Assembly: GCF_016097555.1 (NCBI RefSeq)
Contig: NC_054702.1
Span: 80,147,997-80,211,996 of the forward strand
DNA: 64,000 nucleotides
Direction of reading: 5' to 3'
Source of the DNA: Gigantopelta aegis
Taxonomy: Eukaryota > Mollusca > Gastropoda > Neomphalida > Peltospiridae
Shown: in pieces, positions 1 through 12,146 of the stretch
How positions within the stretch are numbered: position 1 is the stretch's first letter
How the letters are laid out: each line of letters starts with the position of its first letter
Position numbers and translations under genes: made by a program
Notes under the pieces: generated by a model
Told to the model about the DNA's origin: nothing
The model's database searches: none
The model's input: the letters and a program-made list of their open reading frames with translations, nothing else

Positions 1-350
1 GGACTTTTGAAATTGTGCATGGCAAAGCAAAAAAAAGAAGAAAAGAAAGCACAGGACAAAGTTGATATTTGAAGAAAAAAAATTAGGAGACCAAAACGTA
101 GGACCATGTGACTTTGTTATTTTGAGCCACAAAATGTGACAATTGGTTCATATAGTGGCACTTAAGATTAATATGAAATTAAGACCAGTGAAAATTGGAT
201 AAAGTGTTGACAGGTCTGGCCCAACTGTAAAGTTTTTTTTATAAAACTATTAATTATTCATGAAATTATTTTTGCCTCTTTTCATTTTTTAATTTGCAAT
301 TGGCAAATCTGGCAAGAGCCAGAGATAGCCCTTCTGTGATTTACTGTTAC
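1..350. other. Left edge, no exon seen (probable intron of the GALNT7-like gene)
   Basis: This AT-rich stretch lies 3' of the minus-strand donor at 350-341, so it is probably intron of the gene whose exon is at 351-534. I see no second exon or recognisable repeat. The open frame that continues through it on the minus strand is read-through past the donor. Confidence 0.4.
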
Positions 351-534
351 CTGGTCCTGATCTTCCCTCTGATTCTTTGGGTTCATAGTTGCCAACGATC
401 CCCTTCTTCATAATGGCTACAGGCCCTTCTTTGTTTTCATCATGACTTGGAATGTCACCATTTAAGTTGGGTTGGGGTATTACATTTTCCTGTTTCAAAT
501 CAGGCACAATTTGATCATGTTTCTTCTTAAAAGT
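351..534 (-). CDS. GALNT7: Internal exon of a GALNT7-like polypeptide N-acetylgalactosaminyltransferase (partial gene)
   Basis: The exon is 184 nt: 61 codons plus one base. It follows an acceptor (CCATTTCAG) and ends at a donor (CAG|GTAACA). It encodes a hydrophilic segment that starts TFKKKHDQ and ends IVGNYEPKESEGRSGP with a split Gly/Glu codon. As I recall the family, a motif of the form LGNFEPKEPE...GGPGE lies in the luminal stem of GALNT7 just before the catalytic domain, so the match is to the stem and not to catalytic residues. GALNTs are Golgi type II membrane enzymes that start mucin-type O-glycosylation; GALNT7 prefers substrates that already carry GalNAc. The signal-anchor exon should lie above 534 on the same strand and was not found. 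The catalytic exons should lie left of the window. Exon borders are well supported; the family call is moderate. Confidence 0.55.
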
Positions 535-3460
535 CTGAAATGGTAAAAAGATTAAATGAAGCAATCCTGAATAGCTTAACCCCCCCCCCCCCCCCAAAAA
601 AAAAGAAAAGAAAAAAATACATTTTTGGTAGACTTAATATGAGTAAAAGGTATACAACTCAACTTCCAAGTAGGGATATTTGGAAACATATATGTCAAGT
701 AAAGCAATTACATTTATCATGTTTGATGGATGATATGCATTACTATGGTGATGTACAGAGCTTCCAAACCACATGCTGCACAAATTTAAGGTGGCACAAA
801 CTGTTTATCATGAAACATATATTGGTATATCTGTACCGAAAGTCAAGTAGTGTACATTTGTACATCACAGTATATATTTACAGTGATAGAAATAAGCAGA
901 AATATTCACTAGTCTACTGGACATATACCTCAAGAAATCTACTTGTTCACCAATAGTTTCACTTGTCTATATAAGTGGTTTGTTTCATTCAAATATAAGG
1001 ACTGTGTTTTTGACTGATCAAACATTTTCACTTGTCCACTAGACAACAATTTAAGTACATGTTAGGAATAATTAGGTCAAATATAAGCCTTAGGCCTAAA
1101 AAAAAACGAAAGAAGGGCATTTCCTGTTTCCCGACCTACCCTAATTTTATGTAGTGACCCTGACATTTTTAAAGCAAAAAACCCAAACCAAACAAAAACG
1201 AATAAATAAATAAATTTAAAAATCAAATAAAAATCATGATTCCTGATATTTTGCAATCAGCAATTTAGATTCGTCCCACCTCAGCCGATTATACGGTTTC
1301 TCCTTTTGATGTGATATTATTTTTTTAAATAAATAAAAGAAGCTCCTACCTACCTACCCTATTTTTCTTAAGGATAAAACCTGAAACATTCATTGGTTTT
1401 TAGGCCTTATGTCTCATGTTACAGCACAATGGTTTTACGATTTCGTAGCACAAAGATAACTTCAAAAATATAGGCCCTGATTGGTAAAAAGGCATCACAA
1501 TACTCTGTGATGTTAATAATACTGGTACATATTATTTTTGTGTCCAGAAGATGAAGTCACTACTAGACAATCGCAACTTTGGTAATCTACCGAATACACA
1601 CCTGCCAAACAGAAATCACAGGTGGAGGGACTTAAAAGAATAAACCAATTAACTAGGTAAAGAGCCAATTTATTATTTCAGTATGTAGGTTTCTGAACTA
1701 TACCGCTGCTTCATGGACAAAACATGATACATCACTGAAAAGTTATTTTGATTTATATTGTAGCCAGTTTAACCGCATTTGGCATTTATTTTGCATAGGA
1801 AAATAATGTATACCTATTTCTTGCTTACTGGATCAAGTCTGGATATAAGTGGCTGGTCACGGTCGTTGACCAGTATAAATTTATCATTTATCAAGCTTTG
1901 ACAGCCACAAAATTAATATTAGTGGTTATTTTGTCCGACACAAAATATAGTATTTCTGTACTGGTAGTCTGTAATGTGCACCTTGCACTAGTGTTGAAGC
2001 TGTTCAATGCAGTACATTTCAAAATACATATTTAATATTGTTTTTGACCATATCATGCAACATACACATGCTGATAGAACTGTTGCTAGAACGCCTTTGC
2101 GTTGACCTGGAAATGGAGTTTCCCCATGTCTATTAATAGACCCATGCAAGATCAATGAGTCGATGTGTTCCGAATGGTTCAATACATCTTTTAACACAAA
2201 AATGTACCCATCTAAACTGCACAGAAGAATAATCTTGTGCCATTGTGTTTATTTAATACAAGTTGTGCCTCTGAAACTGCACGGTCCTGCGGGTAGCGGT
2301 CATTATTTACATTGATTGATTGGACATGACCGTAGTGCAATATGCATATGCTCCGGGTTAGCTGTCTACATTTATCAACAGTACCTTAGCTTGTGTTGCA
2401 GTTCTTACAAATGTCAATCATGCAATCAAAATTAAATGGAAACTTATATTTGTTTTAAATAACTAAAGCACACATTATTCATTATGTTTATTAGGTGCTT
2501 TGTTATTATAAGTTTATTTCAGTTTCGAGCGTGATTGGAGTTTGTTGACATTTTTTTTGCCTCATTGCAGTGACTGGGCAGTCACAAATTTTATTTTTCT
2601 TGTTTGATTATGAACAAAATGCCCCACCCCCAATCCAGGTGCATTATTTTATCCACAATTGACTGTAGTTATTATTTGCAGATTGTATTTCACAACACCA
2701 ATGTTTACCTCAATTGAAACGTATCAAAACCGTACTTTTTAAATTGGAATGCTGGTCAACTCAACCCTGAACCAGCTTGCCCTAATGATTGGCCATCTCG
2801 CCCCAAACAGTTTAGTCAACTCACCCCCAAAAAAGTTACCAACTCTCCACACTGTTTGGTCAACTTTAATGTATCATTTTATTTATTAACATTACAGTGA
2901 AACTGCAATTACGAACCTTTTTTTTTTTCTCTTATTAAAACTGGGGAGGTCCTAATATCAGATAAAGAGTAACATATCATTAATAATGACTATGTACACT
3001 ACATATATCTTATAATTATTCTCCCAGTTTGTCTTGACTATTGGTATTTACAAACTTAAGATATTACAATGAACTGTGACCCTCCTTTAACGTTGTCAGT
3101 GTATACCCGTAATTATTTCCTTGAGGACAACGGATGCTTATTGTACAAAAATAGTAGAAATCAATGATTTCTTGGTAATGCGAATAAAGCAAGACAGTTG
3201 TGAACAAGTTGTGTTTTATTTTCCTTTTGTTGTTCTAACATTTTGTTGAAAGACCAATTAGTAAAGTAAACATTGCATATGTCATCCATGCAGTCTTAGT
3301 AGCACCAACGCATCTGTGCTGGTCTGGTTATAGCAGATCAAAGCAGTTTAATTTAATATAATTGTCCATCGCTCCTATTACTACTGTGACATTGACAACT
3401 TTGATCTCCCAGTTAATGGGCTGGTGTGAAGTATGTTGCAGTTCAGTGAAATGTAATATA
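535..3460. other. Non-coding stretch, intron or intergenic
   Basis: I see no supported exon here. A C tract lies at 583-595, which gives a glycine-rich false extension to the minus-strand frame. TAGGCCTAAAAA-type sequence near 1090 recurs in inverse at about 1400, next to CCTACCTACCCTA motifs that also occur near 7205; this may be an old DNA-element remnant. The rest is unremarkable AT-rich sequence. Confidence 0.4.
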
Positions 3461-3950
3461 TTAAAGTGACAGACCCTAGTTTTTAAACACTTAGGCATAT
3501 TTTTCACCAAAAGAGCTGTGATAACTGAAATCAGTAATTATTAACATTTTATTGTTTAGATTATCCATTTCTGTACATGTACCCGAAGTGGTTCTGGTCC
3601 TCCTGATGTTTTTAATATCACAAAAGACAGTTTTCATTTTTTTGTCTGAAAAGAAATGGTTATAAGTCGAGTTCTAGTCTGTTTTTAAGGTATTTCATGC
3701 TTTTAATGTCACAGATTCTTGTTCCACTCCAACTTTATCCTGATGTGTTACAAGTTTGCATATTTAACCAAACTTAGTGTCAATTTTTACGAGTTGAAAC
3801 TAGGGTCTGTGACTTTAATTTAAAGTTTACTTTGAACATAATAAAGTGGGGCGAGTTGACCAATCACCAGGGTGAGTTGTTAACATTTTGTGGAGTGAAT
3901 TGACTAAACAGTGTGGGGTGAGTTGGTAGGGGGCAAGTTAACCTGCTCCC
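2755..3950. repeat. Pair of inverted, degenerate CAACTCACCC-rich segments
   Basis: The segment at about 2755-2875 carries repeated variants of CAACTCACCCC with CACACTGTTTGGTCAACT. The segment at about 3838-3950 carries the reverse complement (GGGGCGAGTTGACC, ACAGTGTGGGGTGAGTTG). They face each other about 1 kb apart around an intact TTAA-type element. They may be the long degenerate ends of an old foldback element. The match is by eye and imperfect. Confidence 0.4.
3465..3814. mobile_element. TTAA-flanked MITE, copy 1 (350 bp)
   Basis: The element starts AGTGACAGACCCTAGTTTTT and ends GAAACTAGGGTCTGTGACT, giving inverted ends of about 18 bp. TTAA lies directly on both sides (3461-3464 and 3815-3818), the target choice of piggyBac-type elements. 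It has no coding capacity. A diverged full-length copy with the same internal order and the same TTAA flanks lies at 45897-46230, which confirms the borders. Confidence 0.8.
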
Positions 3951-4280
3951 TTAAATTGGGCTCAATTTGGCCCATGGGTGTAATGTTTAGATGAGATTTT
4001 ACTACATCATGAAAAATAGTTCTACGTGTATAATATAATTGTACATGATTAACAAAGGACGAGAGTAATATTATTTCAACATTTTGTCGACAGGCAGTGT
4101 TTAATTTTTGACAGGCTCAAATTGATTGACATAGGTAATTTTGACAGGCACCAGGCCAGTGGGTCTAAAAGAATATTATTACAGAAAATTACGACACATT
4201 CCTGTATCATCATTCTGCAAAAATCAACAGACCAGTATCTCCGTTTCTTCAATTCCAAGACTAATGGTGATCACACCATG

Positions 4281-4383
4281 ACATGATACAAGTCGCCTCA
4301 TATGAGAATAACCAATTGCATAGCACCAGATGAAATCGTTATGTTTGTCTTAGCTATTCTCACATGAGGCACTCGTATCATGT
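4281..4383. repeat. Short foldback: about 28 bp imperfect inverted repeat
   Basis: CATGATACAAGTCGCCTCAT at 4282 pairs with ATGAGGCACTCGTATCATG ending at 4382. The arms are about 28 bp with few mismatches and a loop of about 45 bp. No coding content. It looks like a small foldback MITE. Confidence 0.6.
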
Positions 4384-4779
4384 GGAATTGCCGTAAGACC
4401 TGTTGTGACATGTTAGGTATTACATAACTACCTACTCACCAGAAGGTAGATTCACTGGTATGTAGCTCGAGTCACCTCCAGCCCTACTGTAATATTTTGG
4501 CAATTGTCGACAACCAAATGTCTAAAATAATTTTTTTTTCCTAAATCTGATGCCACAGAGCTTTAGTTTGATTATTCTTGAGTCCAGTCATACAATAAAC
4601 TTACATGTTGTTAACCAGTACCAACACCACACGAAGAAACACACTTTGCTCTACGTCACCAGAAGAAAGTACAGTGCAGGTTCGTTTCACATAGGGACGT
4701 CGGGTTTCTTCGTGTAGCATTGTAACTGGTTTTAAAACATGTAAATTTAATGTCATGACTGGATCAATATCAATAAGAG

Positions 4780-4780
<1 letters not shown>

Positions 4781-4811
<31 letters not shown>
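4781..4811. repeat. Poly-G tract, 31 G
   Basis: A run of 31 G interrupts otherwise AT-rich sequence and creates glycine-rich or proline-rich false open frames on the two strands. Confidence 0.9.
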
Positions 4812-4812
<1 letters not shown>

Positions 4813-7800
4813 GGCTAGAGGTGACTCGAGCTAAGTGGGATGGAGTAAACTGGCTGCATCCGTTATATATACTAACCATCACATTTATACTCTTTTATTC
4901 ATTAAATATACCTATAGACTTGTTGATATTAAGCTATAATATGCATTAAATATTGTTGAAAATATATACGTCTAAAATTCTTGCCTGGTCAACATTTTAA
5001 TAACAATTCATTTAGTGCAGAGTGCACATTTAGTCAATACTTTTCTTAATGTGCATGGCGAATTGCTTCCCTCTATTTAGCAAATTTAAAATGGTGGGCA
5101 AATCTTTTATGTTGTTAGTGGAAGATTTATTTTGTTAATAATGATGCAAGTACTTTAATCGGGATTTAGCGAGTACAGTAGTTTATACATTTTTGGTTTG
5201 TGTCCATTTGTTGCACTATTTCAGTTGAGAAACGGTTAAAACATGGTGCCACAGGTTTTGCTACATATAGGGTATGTAACAATATTCGGACATAGAAAGA
5301 ACCACATTTTCTACATCCCTTCGGACTAAGGTCGACTACAGTCACTTTTCGCACCCTTGTTTTGGCTTTGTACACAGTCAATAAAACATATCCAATGGTA
5401 ATTTTTTGATATGATATATTTGATAAAAGGTATTTTTTATTTCTTTCATCTTTTGAAACTTAAAATTAATATTTTGTCCAGAATTATGAAAAATAAAATA
5501 CTAACCTGTAAACATTGTCCGCTTGTTATAGAAATTTGACAGGGGTCAAGGTTAGTAGACCAGTTTTTATTTTAATGTGGCGAAGCATTGTAATAATATA
5601 GGTAATTTTGAATTTGAATGACGTCAGTATTCCAATGATGTCACTTTGAATCGCCGTACAATAACCATACACTGGGTACATGACGTTTCCGTTTTAAGAA
5701 TGCTGAAAAAATTCCAATGCAAACTTGCTATTGAAATTTTTTTGTTTGTTACTAAGGCGTATCATAAAATATTGTTTGTTTCCGGTTACCCGACCGACAC
5801 TAATTTGAACCTGCCGACCATAAAACCTTTTTGGTATATCCAAAAATGTTTTTTAATATAACAACGATTTCCACGAAAACATTCCAAAACTATCACAAGC
5901 ACTAATTTGTTGTCATTTAGGGGATAATCCTACTGTGTTTTCCGATTTGCAGACATATATCGGTGGTTCTACTGTCGCAAATTTAGTTTTATTGGCGACC
6001 AGTTAGCCACGAAATGTTTTCTTCTAACAATTGATTGATGGAGTTACTTTCCTTCAAATTGAAGTTCGGTAACTTTCGTAAAATACCGGGCGAAGAGTCG
6101 GAAAATTGTTTTCATGAATATATGCGATCTTTTCCGATTTACTCTACATCTAGCGTAGCGAGGTGTTCCGATTAATAATAATAATAACTATAAATTTAAT
6201 GATTTACTCCAACGACAAACTGGCCTTGTAGAAATTTAGTGACCTTCTGATAAACTAGGGAAAGGAATGTTTACCGATACTGATGGAGTTTACTGCCAAA
6301 TCAAATGATTAAATATGTCAGTAAGATCTTGATGCGTTTCTTTATTTTTTGTAAGTGGTCACTGGGAACTTCGTGGGTTTCCTCTAAAAACAGTGTCAGA
6401 ATGACCATGTGTTTGATGTCCAATAGCCGATGATATTAAAGATAAAAATCAATGTGCTCTAGTGGCGTCGTTAAATAAAACAAACTTTACTTTTCAACAT
6501 TCGTTTGAACATCCTGAGCATTTGTACTGCATTTCTATTCATTGGACCAACTGATTGCTTCAAACCAAGTGTGTACTTTAATACTGGATGCAAAAAACTA
6601 ACATTGCAAATTATAAAATTGGTAAGTCTACCATTTCTTAGATACACTAGGAAAGATAATATTCATAAAAAAAAATTAAAATGTTATTGTTGGACAGATA
6701 AATATAGAACCCTTCTTTTCAGTTTTCATTAAAAGAAATTGTTATAACTTATTTACTGGTTTCTATCCAATTAAGGTTCAACCAAATCTGTCCTGGACCA
6801 GTACAGAAGTTAAGTGTTAGTATGAGAGTAAACCTTCTACCTATTATTAAACAGCAAGGGGTCTTTTGTATGTACTCTCCCACAGATAGGTTAGCACCAT
6901 GTTGCCCTCAAAATCAAAATGTCGTGCCTTTTATAAATTTATAAGTTGCATATGTAAAAAGAAGCCTATAAACACACCTATGTGAAAAAAAAAGCCCTTA
7001 TATTTAAAACTGCACACAAAATATGCCCCCAAAACGTCACTTTACCATGCCTTACTTTATTTCTGGGGAAAACACTGTGCTGAATGGTATTGTTGGTTTG
7101 CATAATGCATTTCTATACATGCAGAGGTTATTTTGGATACCGGTAGTCAACACCTTTATTTAATATCCATAAATAAAATTATTTTCCAAAATAGAATGTT
7201 TTTCCTACCTACCTACCCTATATTTTTCCAGCATGTAATAGGAAACAAGTATTTTGTTTTGTTTGGCCTAATGCATCTGAATGTGTTTGAAGAAAATATT
7301 GTGATTAAAAAATTGTACCTTTTACGAAATATGGATTTCAAGTGAAATTACGGTAAGATATGCTATATTTATTGTGTACGAACCCAAAACAGCATTAAAG
7401 ATTCTAAATCAAATCATTTATTTATATATGAATCATATAAACATGGCATGGTATACATTGGACAACATACATAATTAGAATACAAGGGTGCGAAAAGTGA
7501 CTGTTGACCTTAGTTTCACTGCTCACAAAACCATCAAAGCGAACTTACAAGCAATGATCCACTTTTCTTTACAGGCGATTTGTGATCACTTGATTCATCA
7601 TAAAGATGGAAAAAATAAGGTCCTATTAATAGCAAAATTGCTATGCACAATCCTAGCTTTAAAATAAATGTTTTTCGCATCAGCAGTTTAGCCAATCTTG
7701 CCATGTTCAATGACGATGATGTTGATTACTTGACCACTTGCAATTGAAAATCTATGTCAGTCGTCCCGTCTTGATGCAATAATTATTTGGAGTTCCACTG

Positions 7801-8019
7801 CTAAACCATCTAAGCACTGCCTGTTTTTCGCTCATTCATATTAATCTAAAAATCTAAATACTTAATAGATAACTTTTGCAAATCTTAACAGAAAAAAATG
7901 TCAACATAATACAGCCAGGTGGACAGGAAATACGTGTAGCCATCTAGCGGTTCCGGTCGGGTAATGTTGTTTGGCAGCATTCGGAACACTTCGGCCGATT
8001 ACGGATTTCCCCAAAATCT
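4812..8019. other. Non-coding stretch
   Basis: No supported gene. A phrase from a 3' SINE tail (ending in a CTCTAGTGG-type box and TCGTTAAATAAAACAAACTT) lies at about 6405-6490. A 20-base phrase near 5340-5365 (GTGCGAAAAGTGACTGT in inverse) recurs near 7488, so an unnamed low-copy repeat is present. Open frames here are short and unlike proteins. Confidence 0.4.
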
Positions 8020-8303
8020 AGTTTGTTTTATTAGTCACGACTACAGCATATTGATTTATGAATGATAAATCATCAGCTATTTAGTTTAGTAATTTTGACA
8101 TACAATCTTTATCTTAGAGGAAACCGTTACATTATTCCATTAGTAGCAATTTAGAGATCTTTTATATGCACCATCCCAGGACAGGATAGCGCATACCAGT
8201 TGTGGTGCACTAGACGGAACGAAAAATAGCCCAAATGGGCCCACCGACGGGGTTTGATCCCAGACAGACTGTGCAGTAGGCGGTTACTTTAACACTGGTC
8301 TAA
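8020..8303 (-). mobile_element. tRNA-headed SINE, near full length, minus orientation
   Basis: Read on the minus strand, the head carries a B-box-like GGGATCAAACCCC followed by the core GTCGGTGGGCCCATTTGGGC. The middle reads TGCATATAAAAGATC, and the tail reads TGATTTAT...CAATATGCTG ending in AAAACAAACTAG. The same order occurs in the SINE copies near 8.7, 24.9, 42.6, 44.2, 45.7 and 62.7 kb. Pol III transcribes intact SINEs; this copy is diverged and probably silent. Confidence 0.75.
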
Positions 8304-8402
8304 ATTCCGTTTTTCAAATTTAATGTTTGTACATTGTAATTTTATTTATTTATTTTTTTTAAATTGGGGGTGGGGTGGTGGGTTCAGCAAAAAAAAAAAA
8401 TT

Positions 8403-8421
8403 GGGGGGGGGGGGGGGGGGG
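8403..8421. repeat. Poly-G tract, 19 G
   Basis: A G19 run follows an A run and lies between two SINE copies. Confidence 0.9.
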
Positions 8422-8968
8422 AGTGAACATACATTTACTGATATATGAATTAAATAAAAGTTGACAATGTTATATAGCAAAGTGGGAGAACATTTGACCA
8501 CTTTATAAAAAAAAAACCCCACCCAAAAAAAGGTTAAATTTTATGGTCTTTTTACCTCCGTGAGATCGTGCACGATAAATGTAAAAAAATACCCTGGTAT
8601 ATTTATCAAATTCACTGTACTCATTTCATTAAATATGCAATTTTTTGTAAAGTACAATCAAGGGTTAAATTTTCCATACTGTACCTGACGTTTAAAAAAA
8701 AAAAAAAGACGGCGGGGCGTAACTCAGTGGCAAAACATTCGTTTGATGCGCAGTCAGTCTGAGATCGATTTCTGTCGGTGGGCCATTGGGCTATTTCTTG
8801 TTCCAGCCAGTGCATTCCTGTCCCGAGTCAGACCTCCGATCCTATCGGTGGCCGGACTCGGGATAGGCGTGTTCGAAACTCAAAAGTGGTATATGGACAC
8901 GTTAAACCAGTTACTAAGCAAAGCCAGCCAGTGCACCACGACTGGTTTATTAAAGGCCTATGGGATAG

Positions 8969-9361
8969 AAAGAAAAGAAAGAAAAGTTTTATTTAACGAC
9001 GCACTCAACACATTTTATTTACGGTTATATGGCGTCAGACATATGGTTACGGACCACACAGATTTTGAGAGGAAACCCGCTGTCGCCACTACATGGGCTA
9101 CTCTTTCCGATTAGCAGCAAGGGATCTTTTATTTGCGCTTCCCACAGGCAGGATAGCACAAACCATGGCCTTTGTTGAACCAGTTATGGATCACTGGTCA
9201 GTGCAAGTGGTTTACACCTACCCATTGAGCCTTGTGGAGCACTCACTCAGGGTTTGGAGTCAGTATCTGGATTAAAAATCCCATGCCTCGACTGGGATTC
9301 GAACCCAGTACCTACCAGCCTGTAGACCGATGGCCTAACCACGACGCCACCAAGGCCGGTT
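8969..9361 (-). mobile_element. Second SINE family inserted in the first, minus orientation
   Basis: Read on the minus strand, this element starts near 9361 with a tRNA-like head: TGGCGTCGTGGTTAGGCCAT as A box and GGGTTCGAATCCC as a perfect B box. It ends in a CTTT-rich tail at 8969. It is bounded by a perfect 12 bp direct repeat CCTATGGGATAG (8957-8968 and 9362-9373), a LINE-style target-site duplication. Its body (ACGCACTCAACACATTTTA and GGCGTCAGACATATGG on the plus strand) differs from the outer SINE, but similar phrases occur in the hybrid copies at 44.3 and 45.7 kb. Confidence 0.85.
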
Positions 9362-9409
9362 CCTATGGGATAGTGTATATAAAAGACCCCTTCCTACTAA
9401 TGGAAACTA

Positions 9410-9607
9410 CCCCCACCTGTTGCCGACTACGGTTGGACTGCTGGTGCTCCCTTGTACCTGCCAGTGCAGGTGGTCCCTCCTTCACCCACCCCAACCCTTT
9501 CCTGTCCTGGACGGAAGAACCGGCTGAGGCTGGTACTTGTGCCCAGGACAGGTGTGCGCTACAACAGCTTGATCTGAATATGCACGTTAAACAATTTCCC
9601 AATTCCC
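9410..9607 (+). mobile_element. Hairpin-bearing short repeat inserted in the SINE, copy 1
   Basis: This 198 bp insert lies between two copies of AATGGAAACTA (9399-9409 and 9608-9618). It carries CTGCTGGTGCTCCCTTG, then a hairpin whose outer arms are CCTGTCCTGG and CCAGGACAGG, then GTGCGCTACAACAGCTTG and a short tail ending near ACGTTAAAC. Related copies lie at about 22336-22505 (plus) and 33592-33785 (minus). No tRNA boxes were recognised. Confidence 0.75.
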
Positions 9608-9716
9608 AATGGAAACTAATGCAGCAGGTTTTCTCTCTACGACTGTATGTCAAAACTGATGATTAATAAATCAATGTGCTCTAGTGGAGTTGTTAAATCA
9701 AACAAACTTTAAAAAA

Positions 9717-10302
9717 ATTAATTCGACATCATGTCCGATGAATTAAACTAGATTTGATAGTAGTCATAACACATAATAACTGAGTTTTTATAAGAAACTT
9801 TTGTCAAAACAAATTTTAAAAAAGAAATACAGGGGACATTTTGTTCAGTTGCTACCACTTGAAATATCGCCAATTGTGATTTTAAAAACAAAATGTTCCC
9901 TGCCATAATAATTAAATGTAAATCAAATGTATTCCCGTATATATTCTACAATGAAAACAAACGAACAGTCATTTACTTTGTACAAGGAACAATTTATGAG
10001 TGAAAAGGCAATTTTTCAAAATACCTACAAGTGCTGGCAAATAAGGGATTAATTTATCAGGTTGTATGCTCCAAGTTTGATACAGTGAAACTGATCTAAA
10101 CAGACCCTGAACAAACCGGAATCCTGTCAAAGAACGCCAAGTTTCTATGTCCCAAATGTTCTAAATTCTGGGATTCTGTCTAAATCAGATAAATATTATG
10201 TTCCCAGTGTGATCCGCTTTAGACAGATCACACTGTACAAATATCATTTTCTAAGGCATTTATCTTTTGAACATTCCACATCAAAAATGCTAGTGCTCAG
10301 AA
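9717..10302. other. Non-coding stretch
   Basis: No gene or recognisable repeat is seen; the sequence is AT-rich and frames are short. Confidence 0.4.
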
Positions 10303-10318
10303 CCCCCCCCCCCCCCCC

Positions 10319-10355
<37 letters not shown>
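10303..10355. repeat. Poly-C tract, 52 C with one A
   Basis: C16, one A, then C36: the longest homopolymer tract in the window, equal to poly-G on the minus strand. Confidence 0.9.
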
Positions 10356-10829
10356 ACCACTTAAATTAAAACGGCCTAAAATACACTTACGTAAATATTC
10401 ATGATCATATCCTGGACTGTAGCTCATGATTTTTCACTAAAATCAGTTATTATTCATGTAAGCCACATGATCATTATAACTATCAGGTCTGTGATGTCAA
10501 GATGCTTGTTATTTAAGAAGAAACCAAAACATGTCGGGCGATGGTAGAAGTATAACAAACTACAACATATTGGCATGTTTTATTGTTCGATTTTAACATG
10601 AATATTACTATGCAATTTAATGACTGTTTACATATTTATAACAAAGTAGGTTTTAAAAATAAAAATGTATGTAATGTTTTGTTAGTGTGTCTGTGTTCAT
10701 CATTTCTAGTTATTCTTCTGTCAAATGGTTGATTGATTCGATTGTCAGTCTCATCATCTTAAACAATTAGAAGTCTTTGCAGAGATGTTAATGGCCCATT
10801 AACATAAATTCATGCACTATTCCAGTTGG

Positions 10830-10910
10830 GGCAGGGATGTATCCAATAGCAGATGATTAATAAATCAATGTACTCTAATGATGTCGTTAAACAAAACAAA
10901 CTTTTAACCC
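10830..10910 (+). mobile_element. SINE 3' tail fragment
   Basis: ATCCAATAGCAGATGATTAA, then AATCAATGTACTC and TCGTTAAACAAAACAAACTT match the shared SINE tail. The head and core are missing. Confidence 0.6.
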
Positions 10911-11658
10911 ACAGTTGGTGTTGTTTGATTATTTAGGAATGGATTAATTTTATGGTAAACATTATTTTTATACTTTTGTTTTTAAAGAAAGAAATAATGA
11001 TCTCATTGAGAGATTAGATTTTTTATGTATATGGTAATGTATCGAGCACCATCTTGTCAACTTAATCAAAAATGTATTGCAATAATAATATATTTTAGGG
11101 AAAAAAACCCTTATAAATTAAATTTGCAAAATTGGAAAGGACCATCATAACAAGGAACATATAAATTTTTATCAATGTGCAGTTTTATATCACTGTTATT
11201 TGGTATTCTGTCAAGTATGTATTTTAGCTGTTTATTTATTGATGTATACTTTTTGCAATTTCTTGAGAAGAAAAAAAAAAGAACTGCTGCAGGTACTAAT
11301 TAATCCTTTTCCTCAAAGCAAGGGCCACACAGTAATGAAAATAATCTGATCCTGCTTGTAATTATACTTATGGAAAGAAATAAAATAACACATGGAATTG
11401 TAGACCCAATTTTATTTACTACTAGCGTGGTAATGTCTGTATATTACAAAGTTGTAATGTGGTATTGAATGTCAGTAGTGTAACCGACTGTCAACTTCTG
11501 ACCCTATGGATTGAGGCCTTTGGTTGCAGTTACTATTTATGTGATCCCTTATTCCTTTCGATCAGGGAATGTTACAGACACTCTGTCAAAGATACAAATC
11601 ACAAAAATAAGATGGCACAAAACACACACAAATCATATGCACAAAATAAAAGAAAGCA

Positions 11659-11747
11659 TTTATTTCTCATTAACAAATATTTACAATTAGACTGTCAGAC
11701 AGTCTCATTAGTTTTCAATCAACATCTTCAGCATCAAATTTTTTATT
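11659..11747 (-). promoter_or_regulatory. Candidate polyadenylation signals of the otubain gene
   Basis: AATAAA occurs on the minus strand at 11747-11742 and 11664-11659, about 190 and 275 nt beyond the stop codon. Either could end the otubain 3' UTR. In AT-rich sequence the hexamer is common, so this is weak. Confidence 0.3.
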
Positions 11748-11936
11748 TGTTTTTGTTATAAAAGACAAGTCTTGCAAAGAATTTCCTTGCTTAATATCTG
11801 AATGTTAAGTTTTTCTCATAACAGGCATACTATTAAACTAGTAATAATATCCAATTAATTAATGATGCCATGCAGATGAAGTTGATGATTTGAAAAGCAC
11901 TATAAACGAGTAGACACATCTAGACAGAACATGCAG

Positions 11937-12146
11937 TCAACATGTTTCGTGTGGATATAAAACATCGTAATGTCCGGGACGATACAACAGATGAATTTGA
12001 GGTCTGGAATCTTCTGGAAAGTCATGGTGGTTACAAGATGGGCCCACACCACGGTCCATATATTCCACTCGGACTCGAACACCCAGTGCTGAGGTCAATG
12101 CTATGATATGAATATGATCACTTTCCTTTGCCATTGGTTCCACTTC
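11937..12146 (-). CDS. OTUB1: Otubain exon 8 (catalytic His, stop)
   Basis: This 210 nt exon, including the TGA stop at 11939-11937, begins EVEPMAKESDHIHIIAL and ends YDVLYPHETC. It carries the catalytic His253 in YRPGHYD. Acceptor TATATTGCAG. Confidence 0.95.
   Translation of the reverse strand, partial: EVEPMAKESDHIHIIALTSALGVRVRVEYMDRGVGPSCNHHDFPEDSRPQIHLLYRPGHYDVLYPHETC

Larger units (their letters stand above)
8711..9716 (+). mobile_element. SINE split by two later insertions
   Basis: The head (GGCGTAACTCAGTGGCAAAA, an A-box-like match, then GAGATCGATTTC as a weak B box) starts near 8711. The core GTCGGTGGGCCATTGGGC follows, and the tail AATAAATCAATGTGCTCTAG ends near 9716 in AAACAAACTTT. 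The body is broken at 8968 and again at 9409 by two unrelated insertions. Removing both insertions and one copy of each flanking duplication restores the usual SINE order. An A-rich TTTAAAAAAA phrase at both outer ends may be its own target duplication. Confidence 0.8.

Noticed and set aside
9265..9361. tRNA gene on the minus strand
   Set aside because: The A and B boxes are good, but it is the head of a SINE with a body, tail and target duplication.
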